64,000 bases of DNA from Allorhizobium paknamense (GCF_030815125.1 NZ_JAUSWH010000018.1:50269-114268), one strand, 5' to 3'; numbered from the stretch's first letter, positions 8,691-17,818 are shown. Numbers and translations: made by a program. Notes: a model not told the origin generated them from the letters alone.

Positions 8691-9762
8691 ATTTTGAGAG
8701 GTCAATCAGGATCTTCAGCTGTGTGCCCGCCGGGTCGAGCAGCACGTCGAACCCCTCCTTCACGGCGGTGTCCAGCGTGACGCGCTTCGTGACGATTTTC
8801 TTTGCCGGCAGCAGCCCGGAGGCGATCAGCCGGATGACGCGCGGCCAGTAATGCGTTGGATAGGCCCATGAGCCTTTGATCTCGAGGTCACGGAACGTCA
8901 CCTGAAACCAGTCGAGCGGATTTTCATGCGGGTGCAATCCCGTCTGAACGACGACGCCCTGCTTGCGCACGGCATCCACACAGGCCTTCAGGGCATGTTC
9001 GTTGCCGACGCATTCAATGGCGACATCTGAGCCGACATGGCCTTCCGTGTTCGCGCGCACAACATCGCCGACGGCCTCGCGTTTCGGGTTGATGGTGATC
9101 ACGTCCGGCAGGACGGTCCGGGCCAGTTCCAGTCTGGCATCGTTGAGATCGGATACGAAAAGCTGTGCGGCACCGGCGGCACGCGCGGCCAGCAAGGTCA
9201 GCATGCCGATGGGACCGGCCCCTGTCACCAGCACGCTGCTGCCGGCGCTGACACCGCCACGATCGCAGGCATAGACTGCAACCGCCGTGGGTTCGACGAG
9301 CGCGGCCTCCTCATCCGTCATCTCCGCCGGGATTTTCTGCACATTATAGTCGTTGACAAGGGCTGCTTCCGCCATGCCGCCGCCCTCCCAGCTCAGTCCG
9401 ACAAGGGCGAGATCGGGGCTGAGATGGAAGAGGCCGCGATCGGAAAAGTAATCGCCGGATCGCGGCATGATCAGTGGCTGGATCGAAACGCGATCGCCCA
9501 CCGCCACAGAGGTGACGCCCTCGCCGATGGCCTCGACGACGCCGCCGAACTCGTGGCCGAGAACCTGGGGGCCATGGGCGCCGGTAAAAGGATGCGGCTC
9601 GGTCGGGATGAAAATCGGGCCGTAGCTGTATTCATGAAGGTCCGTTCCGCAGATGCCGACGAAGCGATTGCGGACAAGAACCTGTCCGGGACCAGGCTGC
9701 TTCGGCTCCGCAATGGTGTCGATCCGCAAATCCCTGGCTGCGTGAAATCTCAGTGCACGCAT
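8689..9762 (-). CDS. Zinc-type alcohol dehydrogenase, 2,3-butanediol dehydrogenase-like
   Basis: The 357-residue enzyme belongs to the medium-chain zinc dehydrogenases. Catalytic zinc ligands are visible as Cys38 (ICGTDLHEY) and His70-Glu71 (LGHEFGG), and the Rossmann motif is GAGPIG near residue 175. The GPIFIPTEPHPFTG stretch is typical of butanediol dehydrogenases, which interconvert 2,3-butanediol and acetoin. The four-cysteine structural zinc lobe of many relatives is absent; a PRSGDYFSDRGLFHL segment stands there. GAGGGAG precedes the ATG. A consensus sigma-54 promoter lies about 40 bases upstream and an AcoR-like activator gene is adjacent, so control by acetoin or a related inducer is plausible. 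The true substrate could be another secondary alcohol. Confidence 0.82.
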   Translation of the reverse strand: MRALRFHAARDLRIDTIAEPKQPGPGQVLVRNRFVGICGTDLHEYSYGPIFIPTEPHPFTGAHGPQVLGHEFGGVVEAIGEGVTSVAVGDRVSIQPLIMPRSGDYFSDRGLFHLSPDLALVGLSWEGGGMAEAALVNDYNVQKIPAEMTDEEAALVEPTAVAVYACDRGGVSAGSSVLVTGAGPIGMLTLLAARAAGAAQLFVSDLNDARLELARTVLPDVITINPKREAVGDVVRANTEGHVGSDVAIECVGNEHALKACVDAVRKQGVVVQTGLHPHENPLDWFQVTFRDLEIKGSWAYPTHYWPRVIRLIASGLLPAKKIVTKRVTLDTAVKEGFDVLLDPAGTQLKILIDLSK

Positions 9763-9802
9763 GGTTTCTCCCTCATTGATATGGTTATGACGCCAAGGAA
9801 GG

Positions 9803-9818
9803 AGCAATGCGCGTGCCA
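9803..9818 (-). promoter_or_regulatory. Sigma-54 (RpoN) -24/-12 promoter
   Basis: On the minus strand the sequence TGGCACGCGCATTGCT matches the sigma-54 consensus TGGCACG-N4-TTGCW at every position. Transcription would start near 9792, giving a leader of about 30 bases before the dehydrogenase ATG at 9762. The sigma-54 activator gene immediately upstream makes this functionally coherent. Confidence 0.85.
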
Positions 9819-9852
9819 GGGAGGTGTTTCGGCCTGCCCCACTGGAAGGATG

Positions 9853-9910
9853 AGAGTGTTTCCAGGAAAAGGCAGAACCGCCTTGCCGCCCAAAAACGTG
9901 TAAAAACAAA
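9853..9910. repeat. RIME-like intergenic element
   Basis: The segment has the order TTTCCAGGAAAAG ... CCGCC ... ACGTGTAAAAACAAA seen in the other mosaic repeats of this window. It lies between the sigma-54 promoter and the terminator hairpin of the activator gene. Confidence 0.55.
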
Positions 9911-9960
9911 AACCTGGAGCGTTTCGGTGCGCTCGGAAAACACCGAAACATTCCAGGTTT
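9902..9960 (-). terminator. Intrinsic terminator of the AcoR-like gene
   Basis: Arms AACCTGGA/TCCAGGTT (8 bp) and GTTTCGGTG/CACCGAAAC (9 bp) form one long stem around an 11-base loop. On the minus strand the stem runs into TTTTTGTTTTTA. It lies about 60 bases past the activator stop codon and insulates the sigma-54 promoter from read-through. Confidence 0.8.
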
Positions 9961-10019
9961 GCTGTCTTGAATCCGGTCTCAGCTGTGGCGGGTGTGGCGC
10001 AACAGCTGTGGCGGTTGCC

Positions 10020-11906
10020 TTAATGGGAACGGTCTATGCCGAGCCGTTTCATGCGGCGATGCATGGTGGTGCGATCGATGCCAAGCCTGCGGGCAGCTTC
10101 CGAGACATTGCCCTTGCAGGCAGCCAGCATGTCGGTGATCCCGTTTTCCCGCCGATCCCCGCTCAGCGCCATGGGCGTTTGGGTGAGATGGTCCGGAAGG
10201 TCTGCCACGTCGATCAGCCCGTTTTCGCAAAGGGCCGCGGCAAAGGCGATGGCATTGTCCAGTTCGCGGATATTGCCGGGCCAGGAAGAAGCGAGGAGCC
10301 GGGCTCTGGCCGCCTCTGACAGCCGGAGCGCATGTCCCGCTATTTCATGCTTTGCGAGAAGCCGGTCGATAAGCCACGACAGGTCGTTGCGCTCCGCAAG
10401 CGACGGCAGGGTCAGCACCGCGGTATTCAGCCGGTAGTAGAGATCGGCGCGAAACATGCCGGCAGCAACCATATCGGCCAGGCTGCGATGCGAAGCGGAA
10501 ACGATACGGAAATCCACTTTTCGCGGCACGATGCCGCCGACGGGCTGAACCTCGCCCTCTGCCAGCACCCTGAGCAACCGGCTTTGCGCGGCAAAAGGCA
10601 TGTCGCCGATTTCGTCGAGAAAAAGCGTTCCTCCCTGCGCTTCCTCCACCAGGCCTTTCCGCCCCTTGGCAAGAGCGCCGGTAAAGGCGCCGGGCGCATA
10701 GCCGAACAATTCGCTCTCGATCAGCTGTTCGGGGATGGCGGCGCAATTGACCGCCACGAACTGTCCCGAGACCCCGCTAAGGCTGTGAATGATGCGGGCC
10801 AGATATTCCTTGCCCGTGCCGGTCTCTCCCTGCAGCAGGATCGGCAATCTGCTGGGCGCGAGCTTTGCCACCCTGCGCTTGAGGTTGTCGATGACCGGCA
10901 CGTCACCGCCGAGCGTGCCGAGCGCCGGAAGCGGCGAGGCGGTGCGGGGCTGGCGCACGCCAACCCTTTTCTGCTGCGGCTCTATGGCGTGGGCAAAGAG
11001 GATCGATCCGTCCCGCACGGAAATCTGCCGGTCCTGGGGCAGGCTGGCGCGGGTCAGGGATGCCAGTTCGGTCAATCCTGCGTCAAAAAACGCAGTGACC
11101 GGCTTACCGATCAGCAGCTCCGGCCTGCGCCAGTCCAGCCCGCGCGAGGCGGCCAGCAGCCGTGCGCCACCATGGGTCATGCCGGTGATATGGCCGGAGC
11201 CGTCCACGGAAATTGCCGCCTCCGGATCGACATCCAGGAATTCCGGCGCGCTGGCGAAACGCAGAACCAGATCATGCCTGCTGCTGGCCATGAGGTTGGC
11301 AAGCTCGATGCGCCGCACCGTGGCGGAAACCAGATGCCGTGCCATGTTCTGGCTGGCCTTCAGGATCGGCGAACTGAGCAGGGACACATCCAGAACCGCC
11401 GTCAATGCTCCCTGTGTGTCGTAAATCGGCGCGGCGGTGCAGGAAAGCGGGGTATGGGTGATGTCGAAGTGATCGGTCTGATGAATGGTCAGCGCTTCGC
11501 CGGTGGCAATGCAGGCCCCCACGGCGCAGGTGCCGGCGCGAGGCTCGGACCATTCGGAGCCGAGATAGAGACCGGCCTTGCGCAGATTGTTGTTGAAGGA
11601 CGGATCCCCGAGAAATTCCACGGTGACGCCCTGCCGATCCGAAAGCAGCAGGACATAATTCTGTTCCGCCACCTGCCGGTAGAGCTTCTCCAGACCGGAG
11701 CGGGCGATGTGAACCAGATCTTCCGCCTGCTGGCGGTGTTCGCGCAACCGGGTTTCCGAGACGATCACCGCTTCCCGCGCTTGCGCCGGATCGAGTTGAT
11801 AGGTTTCCAGGCATCGCCGCCAGGATTCCACGACAATGGTGTCGCGTCCCGTATTGCTGCCCAGGCCGACACGCTCGATTTCCTCGATATGATCGACAAG
11901 ACCCAT
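10020..11906 (-). CDS. Sigma-54-dependent transcriptional activator, AcoR-type
   Basis: The 628-residue protein has an N-terminal GAF-like sensor region, a central AAA+ domain and a C-terminal Fis-type helix-turn-helix (NVSEAARRLGIDRTTMHRR). The AAA+ part shows Walker A GETGTGKE, the sigma-54-contacting GAFTGA loop and Walker B GGTLFLDEIGD. Such proteins bind upstream sites and drive open-complex formation by RpoN polymerase. The ATG at 11906 begins the usual AcoR N-terminus (ESWRRC region); a GTG at 12110 overlapping the aldehyde dehydrogenase stop would add 68 residues unlike the family. Its obvious target is the promoter at 9803-9818. Acetoin is the known AcoR inducer, but the ligand here is unproven. 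Confidence 0.85.
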   Translation of the reverse strand: MGLVDHIEEIERVGLGSNTGRDTIVVESWRRCLETYQLDPAQAREAVIVSETRLREHRQQAEDLVHIARSGLEKLYRQVAEQNYVLLLSDRQGVTVEFLGDPSFNNNLRKAGLYLGSEWSEPRAGTCAVGACIATGEALTIHQTDHFDITHTPLSCTAAPIYDTQGALTAVLDVSLLSSPILKASQNMARHLVSATVRRIELANLMASSRHDLVLRFASAPEFLDVDPEAAISVDGSGHITGMTHGGARLLAASRGLDWRRPELLIGKPVTAFFDAGLTELASLTRASLPQDRQISVRDGSILFAHAIEPQQKRVGVRQPRTASPLPALGTLGGDVPVIDNLKRRVAKLAPSRLPILLQGETGTGKEYLARIIHSLSGVSGQFVAVNCAAIPEQLIESELFGYAPGAFTGALAKGRKGLVEEAQGGTLFLDEIGDMPFAAQSRLLRVLAEGEVQPVGGIVPRKVDFRIVSASHRSLADMVAAGMFRADLYYRLNTAVLTLPSLAERNDLSWLIDRLLAKHEIAGHALRLSEAARARLLASSWPGNIRELDNAIAFAAALCENGLIDVADLPDHLTQTPMALSGDRRENGITDMLAACKGNVSEAARRLGIDRTTMHRRMKRLGIDRSH

Positions 11907-12106
11907 GAAATCACCGGCTTTTGAGGGCCGCCTCCCGTGATCCTCCAGGAGATGATAGCCGCAATTGCCGTGCGTGTCCAAAACCTGTCGGGGCCGTGCC
12001 TGTTTCTGGAGCAGATCGAGGAAAAGGGGGAACCGGTCTTTTGGAAACACTTTTGTCAGAAAGAACGCTGCCGTCGCTCTCGCCTGCGATGCGACGGCAG
12101 GATGGG

Positions 12107-13534
12107 TCACTGGTGATTGATCATCACATGCCGGACCACGGTATAGTCTTCGAGCGCATAAGCCGAGAGATCCTTGCCATAGCCCGATTGCTTCAGCCCG
12201 CCATGCGGCATTTCATTGGCCAGCATGAAATGTGTGTTGATCCAGGTGCAGCCATAGCGCAGGCTGGCGGCCGCCTTCATTGCTTTGCCGATATCCTTGG
12301 TCCAGACCGAGGAAGCGAGCCCGTAATCGGAGTTGTTCGCCCAGCCGATAATGTCGTCGTCATCACCGAACCGGGTGACGGAAACGACGGGGCCGAACAC
12401 TTCGCGGCGGACAATTTCATCCTCTTGCAGGGCACCGGCGACAACGGTCGGCTGATAGTAGAAGCCGGGGCTCTCCGGCAGCGCGCCGCCGGTGGTGATT
12501 TCGACGTGGCGGGCATCGTTGGCGCGCTGGACGAAGCTTGCGACCCGGTCGCGCTGGCGCTGGGAAATCAGCGGCCCGATTTCGTTCAGGCTGTCATCGG
12601 CCTCGCCGAAGCGGATGGAGGAGACTGCCGACGACAGATCGGCGACGAAACGGTCGTAAATGCTGGCATGGGCATAGATGCGGCTTGCCGCCGTGCAATC
12701 CTGTCCGGCATTGTAAAAGCCGAAAGTGCGGATGCCGTTGATCGCCGCCTCCAGATCGGCATCGCCATAGACGATGACCGGGGCCTTGCCGCCCAGTTCC
12801 AGATGCGTGCGTTTGACAGTCTTCGAGGCCGCCTGCAAGACTTTCTTGCCGGTGGCAATGTCCCCGGTGATCGAGACCATGTCGATATCGGGATGGTTGA
12901 TCAGGGCATTGCCGACGCTTTCGCCGCGTCCGAGAATGATGTTGACCACACCTTCCGGCAGGATCTCCGCCAGAAGCCCCGCCATCTTCAGGGCGGTGAG
13001 CGGGGTCTGTTCCGAGGGTTTGAAGACGACGGTGTTGCCGCCGGCAAGGGCGGGCGCCAGTTTCCAGGCCATCATCATCAGCGGATAGTTCCACGGTGCT
13101 ATCGAACCGATCACGCCTACGGCGTCGCGGCGGATCATCGATGTGAAGCCCGGCAGATATTCGCCGGCAATCGAGCCATGCTGGCTGCGGACCGCGGCGG
13201 CAAAGAAGCGGTAGCAATCGACAATCGCCGGCAATTCATCATTCAGCACGGCATTGATCGGCTTGCCGCAATTCAGCGCTTCAAGGGTTGCAAAGGCTGG
13301 CGCATCCGCCTCGATGGCATCGGCGATCTTTAGAAGGTAGCCGGAGCGTTCGCCCGGTGTCGTGGCCGACCAGCCGGAAAAGGCCCGGCGTGCGGCGGAA
13401 ACCGCGGCCTCGATCTGTCCGGTCGAGGCTTCCGGCAGGTTGAGAATGAGTTCGCCCGTCCGTGGATTGAGGATCCGCTCTTCCTGGTCCTCACCGGCCA
13501 TCATCGCGCCGGCGATGAGCATTTGCGTTTGCAT
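12107..13534 (-). CDS. patD: Gamma-aminobutyraldehyde dehydrogenase (PatD/YdcW-like)
   Basis: The 475-residue aldehyde dehydrogenase closely resembles E. coli YdcW along its whole length, including GEYLxGxTSMIRRD and the C-terminal GLEDYTVVRHVM-like segment. It oxidizes 4-aminobutyraldehyde, made from putrescine by transamination or oxidation, to GABA with NAD. Catalytic residues visible are Asn149, Glu246 (LELGGK) and Cys280 (GQDC). I chose the ATG at 13534 because AGGTGG precedes it. It ends an operon with a four-gene polyamine-type ABC transporter in the order ydcS-T-U-V-W, the same set as in E. coli, which strongly supports the assignment. A putrescine aminotransferase is not in the window. 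Confidence 0.9.
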   Translation of the reverse strand: MQTQMLIAGAMMAGEDQEERILNPRTGELILNLPEASTGQIEAAVSAARRAFSGWSATTPGERSGYLLKIADAIEADAPAFATLEALNCGKPINAVLNDELPAIVDCYRFFAAAVRSQHGSIAGEYLPGFTSMIRRDAVGVIGSIAPWNYPLMMMAWKLAPALAGGNTVVFKPSEQTPLTALKMAGLLAEILPEGVVNIILGRGESVGNALINHPDIDMVSITGDIATGKKVLQAASKTVKRTHLELGGKAPVIVYGDADLEAAINGIRTFGFYNAGQDCTAASRIYAHASIYDRFVADLSSAVSSIRFGEADDSLNEIGPLISQRQRDRVASFVQRANDARHVEITTGGALPESPGFYYQPTVVAGALQEDEIVRREVFGPVVSVTRFGDDDDIIGWANNSDYGLASSVWTKDIGKAMKAAASLRYGCTWINTHFMLANEMPHGGLKQSGYGKDLSAYALEDYTVVRHVMINHQ

Positions 13535-13626
13535 GACGTTCCACCTTTCTTTTTGGGCATGTCCAGGACAAACGCAGTTGCCGTTTCCCCTTGGATATGC
13601 ATGAAAACAAGATCCCCGAATGCCGT

Positions 13627-14442
13627 TCACTTGCCGCTGCCAGCCGTCTCGTCGCCACCCGCCGTCCAGTAATAGGCCGCGAGGATGGGGAAAAGTGTCA
13701 CCAGCACGACAATCATCGCCACCACATTTGTCACCGGCCGTTCACGCGGGCGGATCAGTTGCTCCAGCATCCAGATCGGCAGGGTCTGTTGCTGTCCTGC
13801 CGTGAAGGTGGTGACAATGACTTCATCGAAGGACAGGGCGAAGGCCAGCATGCCGCCTGCCAGCAGGGCCGTTGCGATATTCGGCAGCACCACATGGCGA
13901 AAAGTCTGGAAACCATCCGCGCCAAGATCGTAGGAGGCCTCCACCAGTGAGGAGGAAAGCCTGCGAAACCGGGCCACGGCATTGTTATAGACGACGACGA
14001 TGCAGAAGGTGGCGTGGCCGAGAATGATCGTCCAGAAGGAAAACGGGATTTCCAGAAGGCCGAAGGCCGAGCGCAAGGCAATGCCGGTGACGATGCCGGG
14101 CAGGGCAATCGGCAGAATGACCAGAAGGGTGATGCCATCGCGCCCGAAGAAGCGCGAGCGGGAGAGAGCCGCCGCGCAGAGCGTGCCGATAATGAGGGCG
14201 AGCAGCGTGGCGATGGCCGCGACCTTGAGCGAAAGGCCAAGAGCCGCCCAGACATCCGGCCTTTGCCATGCTGCGGCCAGCCAGCGGGTGGTGAGGCCCG
14301 GTGGCGGCCACTGGAAACTCTTGTCCTCCGTCGTAAATGCATAGACGAAGATCAGGAGGATCGGCAGATGCAGGAAGAGGAGGCCGCCAAAGGCTGCGAC
14401 TTTCAGCGGCAGCGGCGCGGATATGGTGCGATCAGAGCGCAT
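13627..14442 (-). CDS. ydcV: Polyamine-type ABC transporter permease (YdcV/PotC-like)
   Basis: The 271-residue inner-membrane protein has about six hydrophobic segments. The binding-protein-dependent permease motif appears around EASYDLGADGFQTFRHVVLP, which contacts the ATPase. It is the second permease of the putrescine/spermidine-type system and overlaps the end of the first permease gene by 11 bases. Its stop lies about 90 bases upstream of patD. The size and pairing with a YdcU-like partner and PatD favour polyamine or related diamine uptake. Confidence 0.87.
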   Translation of the reverse strand: MRSDRTISAPLPLKVAAFGGLLFLHLPILLIFVYAFTTEDKSFQWPPPGLTTRWLAAAWQRPDVWAALGLSLKVAAIATLLALIIGTLCAAALSRSRFFGRDGITLLVILPIALPGIVTGIALRSAFGLLEIPFSFWTIILGHATFCIVVVYNNAVARFRRLSSSLVEASYDLGADGFQTFRHVVLPNIATALLAGGMLAFALSFDEVIVTTFTAGQQQTLPIWMLEQLIRPRERPVTNVVAMIVVLVTLFPILAAYYWTAGGDETAGSGK

Positions 14443-15376
14443 CGAAGGCTCCCTTTTTCCCGGCAGCCCAGAGATAGACAGACATGATCAGGATGGGCAC
14501 CACCGAAAAGGCGGCGGCAAGCGGTATGTTTCCGGCCGTGCCCTGCTGGGTATAGACAGCCTGCCCGATAAACAGCCGCGACGTGCCGATGATGCCGGGA
14601 ATGATGTAATCGCCGAGCGTCAGCGAGAAGGTGAAGATCGAGCCTGCGGCCACGCCCGGCATGGCCAGCGGAAGCAGCACATGCCGAAAGGTTTTCGACG
14701 GGTCTGCGCCCAGATCGTAGGAGGCTTCGATAAGATTGCCCGGGACCCTTTCGAGGGCCGCCTGGATCGGCAAAATCATATAGGGCAGCCAGATATAGAC
14801 GAAGACGAGGAAGGTGCCCGTGGCGCTGACGGAGAGCGAATTGCCGCCCACCACCGGCAGCGACAGCCAGGCATCGAGCACGCCGCTCACATGCAATTTT
14901 GCCGCCAGCCAGCTCAGAATGCCCTCCTTCGAAAGGATCATCTTCCACGCGTAGATCTTGACCAGATAGCTCGACCAGAGCGGCAGCATGACGCCGACAT
15001 AGAAGAACGCTTTCCAGCGACCTCTGGCGTAGCGGGCGCCATAATAGGCGATGGGAAAACCAAGGAGGGCGGAGGCCAGCGTCACCGCTGCCGCCATGAC
15101 CACCGTGCGGATGATGATGTCCAGATTGGAGGCGCGCAGCAGTTCCGCATAGGTCGAGAGCGTGAACTCCTGATTGATCAGACCGCTGAACTCATCAATG
15201 GAAAAGAAGCTTTGCAGCAGCAGGGCAAAGAGCGAGCCGACATAGACCACCCCCAGCCAGACGAGGGGTGGCAGCAGAAGGAGCAGCGTGAACAGCCGTG
15301 GATGCCGCCAGAAGAGGCTCGACAGTCGTGAGCCGAGGGCTTGCCTGCCAAGGGAAGGAGACGCAACCGGGCTCAC
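14432..15376 (-). CDS. ydcU: Polyamine-type ABC transporter permease (YdcU/PotB-like)
   Basis: The 314-residue permease has an N-terminal membrane segment after a short cytoplasmic arm and about five more helices. The coupling motif is EASYDLGADPSKTFRHVLLP. It pairs with the YdcV-like permease to form the membrane channel of the importer. Its start overlaps the stop of the ATPase gene (ATGA), and its end overlaps the next permease gene, so the three are translationally coupled. Confidence 0.87.
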   Translation of the reverse strand: MSPVASPSLGRQALGSRLSSLFWRHPRLFTLLLLLPPLVWLGVVYVGSLFALLLQSFFSIDEFSGLINQEFTLSTYAELLRASNLDIIIRTVVMAAAVTLASALLGFPIAYYGARYARGRWKAFFYVGVMLPLWSSYLVKIYAWKMILSKEGILSWLAAKLHVSGVLDAWLSLPVVGGNSLSVSATGTFLVFVYIWLPYMILPIQAALERVPGNLIEASYDLGADPSKTFRHVLLPLAMPGVAAGSIFTFSLTLGDYIIPGIIGTSRLFIGQAVYTQQGTAGNIPLAAAFSVVPILIMSVYLWAAGKKGAFDAL

Positions 15377-16374
15377 ACCGCGTCCTCCAGCATGTTGAGC
15401 ACCTGCGGATCGAAGGAGAGCGTGACCGTGGAGCCTTGCGGCGGCAGGCTGATGGCGGCGGGCAGGTCCGCATGCAGCAGCACGTCATTCCCGACACGAA
15501 CAGCAATTCGCCGCATCGCGCCGAGAAAGCTGGCGCTGGACAGGGTAGCAGCAAGCGAGAGCTTGCCGTCCTGTTCGCCCAGTGAAATCTGCTCCGGGCG
15601 CAGGCTTGCCCATCGCCGCTGCCCGTTCAACTGCTCCGTCAGCATGGGCGGCAGAAGATTGGCGGAGCCGACAAAATCGGCGACGAAGCGGGTTTTCGGT
15701 TGCCGGTAGAGATCCTCCGGCGCGCCGATCTGTACGATCTGGCCAGCATTGAACACCGCCACGCGATCCGCCATGGACAGCGCTTCGCTCTGGTCATGGG
15801 TGACGAGCACGAAGGTAATGCCAAGCTCCTTCTGCAGGGCTTTCAACTCCTCCTGCATGGCTTCCCGGAGTTTCAGGTCCAGCGCGCCAAGCGGCTCGTC
15901 CAGCAGCAGCACGCTTGGCTTGTTGACAAGCGCGCGGGCCAGCGCCACGCGCTGGCGCTGGCCGCCTGAGAGCTGCGCGGTCTTGCGGTCACCATACCCG
16001 CCAAGCTTGACCAGTTCCAGCGCCTGCATGGCCGCCCGGATGCGGGTGGGCTTGTCGACGCCCTTGACCATCAGGCCATAGGCGACATTGTCCAGAATGC
16101 TCATATGGGGGAAAAGCGCGTAATCCTGAAACACCGTATTGATCGCGCGCCGCCAGGGCGGCACGCCATCGGCACGCTGGCCGAGAATGAAGATCTCGCC
16201 TTCTGTCGGCTGTTCGAAACCGGCGGCCAGCCGCAGGCAGGTGGTCTTGCCCGATCCCGAAGGGCCGAGCATGGCGAAAAACTCCCCTTCCGCCACATCG
16301 AGATCAATCCCGGCGACGGCGCGCACCTCGCCGTAATGGCGCGAGACGGATGAAAAACGCAAGGCAGAGGCCAT
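15373..16374 (-). CDS. ydcT: Polyamine-type ABC transporter ATPase (YdcT/PotA-like)
   Basis: This 333-residue ATPase energizes the importer. Walker A is GPSGSGKT, the signature is LSGGQRQR, and Walker B LLLDEPLGALD is followed by the H-loop THDQ. A C-terminal regulatory (TOBE-like) region of about 90 residues is typical of PotA/MalK-type subunits. The start at 16374 gives the usual family N-terminus (ALRFSSVSRHYG); the longer frame to 16482 is unlike the family. It is separated from the binding-protein gene by a gap of about 290 bases that holds a strong hairpin. Confidence 0.88.
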   Translation of the reverse strand: MASALRFSSVSRHYGEVRAVAGIDLDVAEGEFFAMLGPSGSGKTTCLRLAAGFEQPTEGEIFILGQRADGVPPWRRAINTVFQDYALFPHMSILDNVAYGLMVKGVDKPTRIRAAMQALELVKLGGYGDRKTAQLSGGQRQRVALARALVNKPSVLLLDEPLGALDLKLREAMQEELKALQKELGITFVLVTHDQSEALSMADRVAVFNAGQIVQIGAPEDLYRQPKTRFVADFVGSANLLPPMLTEQLNGQRRWASLRPEQISLGEQDGKLSLAATLSSASFLGAMRRIAVRVGNDVLLHADLPAAISLPPQGSTVTLSFDPQVLNMLEDAV

Positions 16375-16630
16375 GGTTCGATGAACTCCCGAGAGCATGA
16401 TCAGGATAGACAACAAGCGTCTGTCCGTCCTTGCATGTATAAAAACGGATGCTGCTGAAAGCCGGCTGGAAGATACCACCATGCAAAGAATTGCTCATGC
16501 CGCAGTAATACCAAGGCTCAAAGATGCTCACGCATCCTCGCCTCGAAAGGGGAATACGAACTGCCATTTTCAATGACTTTTCGTATAAGGGCTGATGCAA
16601 GGTGCAAGTGTGGTTTGCTTGAGCCGCGCA

Positions 16631-16651
16631 GGGGCCGGGTCTCCCGGCCCC
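16631..16651. repeat. GC-rich hairpin between binding-protein and ATPase genes
   Basis: GGGGCCGGG and CCCGGCCCC flank a three-base loop, nine bases after the ydcS stop on the minus strand. No T-tract follows. Hairpins placed like this after ABC binding-protein genes often protect the upstream mRNA and give a surplus of binding protein; that function is inferred. The rest of the gap 16375-16660 shows no gene. Confidence 0.6.
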
Positions 16652-16660
16652 GGAATGGTT

Positions 16661-17818
16661 CTATTGGCCGCCCATCACCGCGATGTAATCGCTGACCCAG
16701 CGGCTGTAAGGAATGCAGTTGCCTGCCTTGCACTTGGCAACAGGGGTTTTCCAGAAGGAGATCTTTTCGAAATTGTCGAAGCCGTTGGTTGCGCAGCCAT
16801 TTTCACCCAGCAGCGCATTGCCCTTGCAGGCGGCGGGTACTGCCGGATTCGAGCCGAACCACGCCGCCACATCCCCTTGCGTCTTCGCCTCCAGCGAATG
16901 GTTCAGCCACATATAGGCGCAATTCGGGTGGGCGGCCTGCACATGCATCATCGTAGTATCGGCCCAGCCGGTTGCCCCTTCCTTGGGGAAGACAGACGCG
17001 ATGGGCTGCTTGTCTGCCTGCAGCAGATTGACCTGATAGGGCCAGGAGCTTGAGGCCACGACACCTTCGTTCTTGAAGTCGTCGGTCTGCACCGTGGCAT
17101 CGTGCCAATAGCGGCCTACCAGTTTGCGCTGCTCCTTCAGCAGCGCGATCGCCGCTTTATATTGTTCCTCGTTCAGCTCATAGGGGCTGTCGATCTTCAA
17201 TTCGGGCTTGGCGGATTTCAGGTAAAGGGCGGCATCGGCAATATAGATCGGGCCGTCATAGGCCTGGACGCGCCCCTTGTTGGACTTGCCGTCCGGCAGG
17301 GTCATTTCCTTGAACACCACGTCCCAGCTCTCGGGCGCCTTGTCGCCAAAGGCCTTGGTATTATACATCAGCACATTCGGCCCCCACTGATAGGGAACGC
17401 CGTAATGGACGCCATCCACCGTGTGCCAGGGGGCATTTTGCAGGCGTGGATCGACGGTCGACCAGTTCTTGATCAGGCCGACATTGATCGGTTGCACCTT
17501 CTTGCCTGCCACCAGACGCAGCGAGGCATCGCCGGATGCCGTGACAAGATCGAAACCGCCCTGGTTCATCAGGGTCACCATTTCATCCGAGGTTGCTGCG
17601 GTCTTGACGCTGACCTTGCAGCCGGTTTCCTTTTCGAAACTGCTGACCCAGTCGTAATTCTTGTCGGTTTCGCCCCGCTCGATATAGCCGGCCCAGGCAA
17701 CGATATCGACGCTGCCTTCGCCCGCGCCGATGGAGGTTTTCATCTCAGCCGCAAAGGCTGGCATGACAGTGCTGCATGCAAAGGCGAGTGCTGTTATCAG
17801 GCCCACGTGCTGCTTCAT
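16661..17818 (-). CDS. ydcS: Periplasmic polyamine-type substrate-binding protein (YdcS-like)
   Basis: The 385-residue protein begins with a signal peptide (cleavage expected after MPAFA near residue 24) and belongs to the spermidine/putrescine-binding PotD family. The mature part contains WAGYIERGE and the family's SYPYQV/WGPNVLMYNTKAF-like segments. It delivers substrate to the YdcTUV complex. It is the first gene of the operon that ends with patD. The upstream gap to the LysR gene is filled by two mosaic repeats, so the promoter must lie close to the start codon. Agmatine or another amine cannot be excluded as ligand. Confidence 0.86.
   Translation of the reverse strand: MKQHVGLITALAFACSTVMPAFAAEMKTSIGAGEGSVDIVAWAGYIERGETDKNYDWVSSFEKETGCKVSVKTAATSDEMVTLMNQGGFDLVTASGDASLRLVAGKKVQPINVGLIKNWSTVDPRLQNAPWHTVDGVHYGVPYQWGPNVLMYNTKAFGDKAPESWDVVFKEMTLPDGKSNKGRVQAYDGPIYIADAALYLKSAKPELKIDSPYELNEEQYKAAIALLKEQRKLVGRYWHDATVQTDDFKNEGVVASSSWPYQVNLLQADKQPIASVFPKEGATGWADTTMMHVQAAHPNCAYMWLNHSLEAKTQGDVAAWFGSNPAVPAACKGNALLGENGCATNGFDNFEKISFWKTPVAKCKAGNCIPYSRWVSDYIAVMGGQ

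Noticed and set aside
11907..12110. N-terminal extension of the AcoR-like activator starting at a GTG overlapping patD
   Set aside because: The extra 68 residues are unlike AcoR N-termini, while the ATG at 11906 gives the family start. The GTGA overlap alone is weak evidence.
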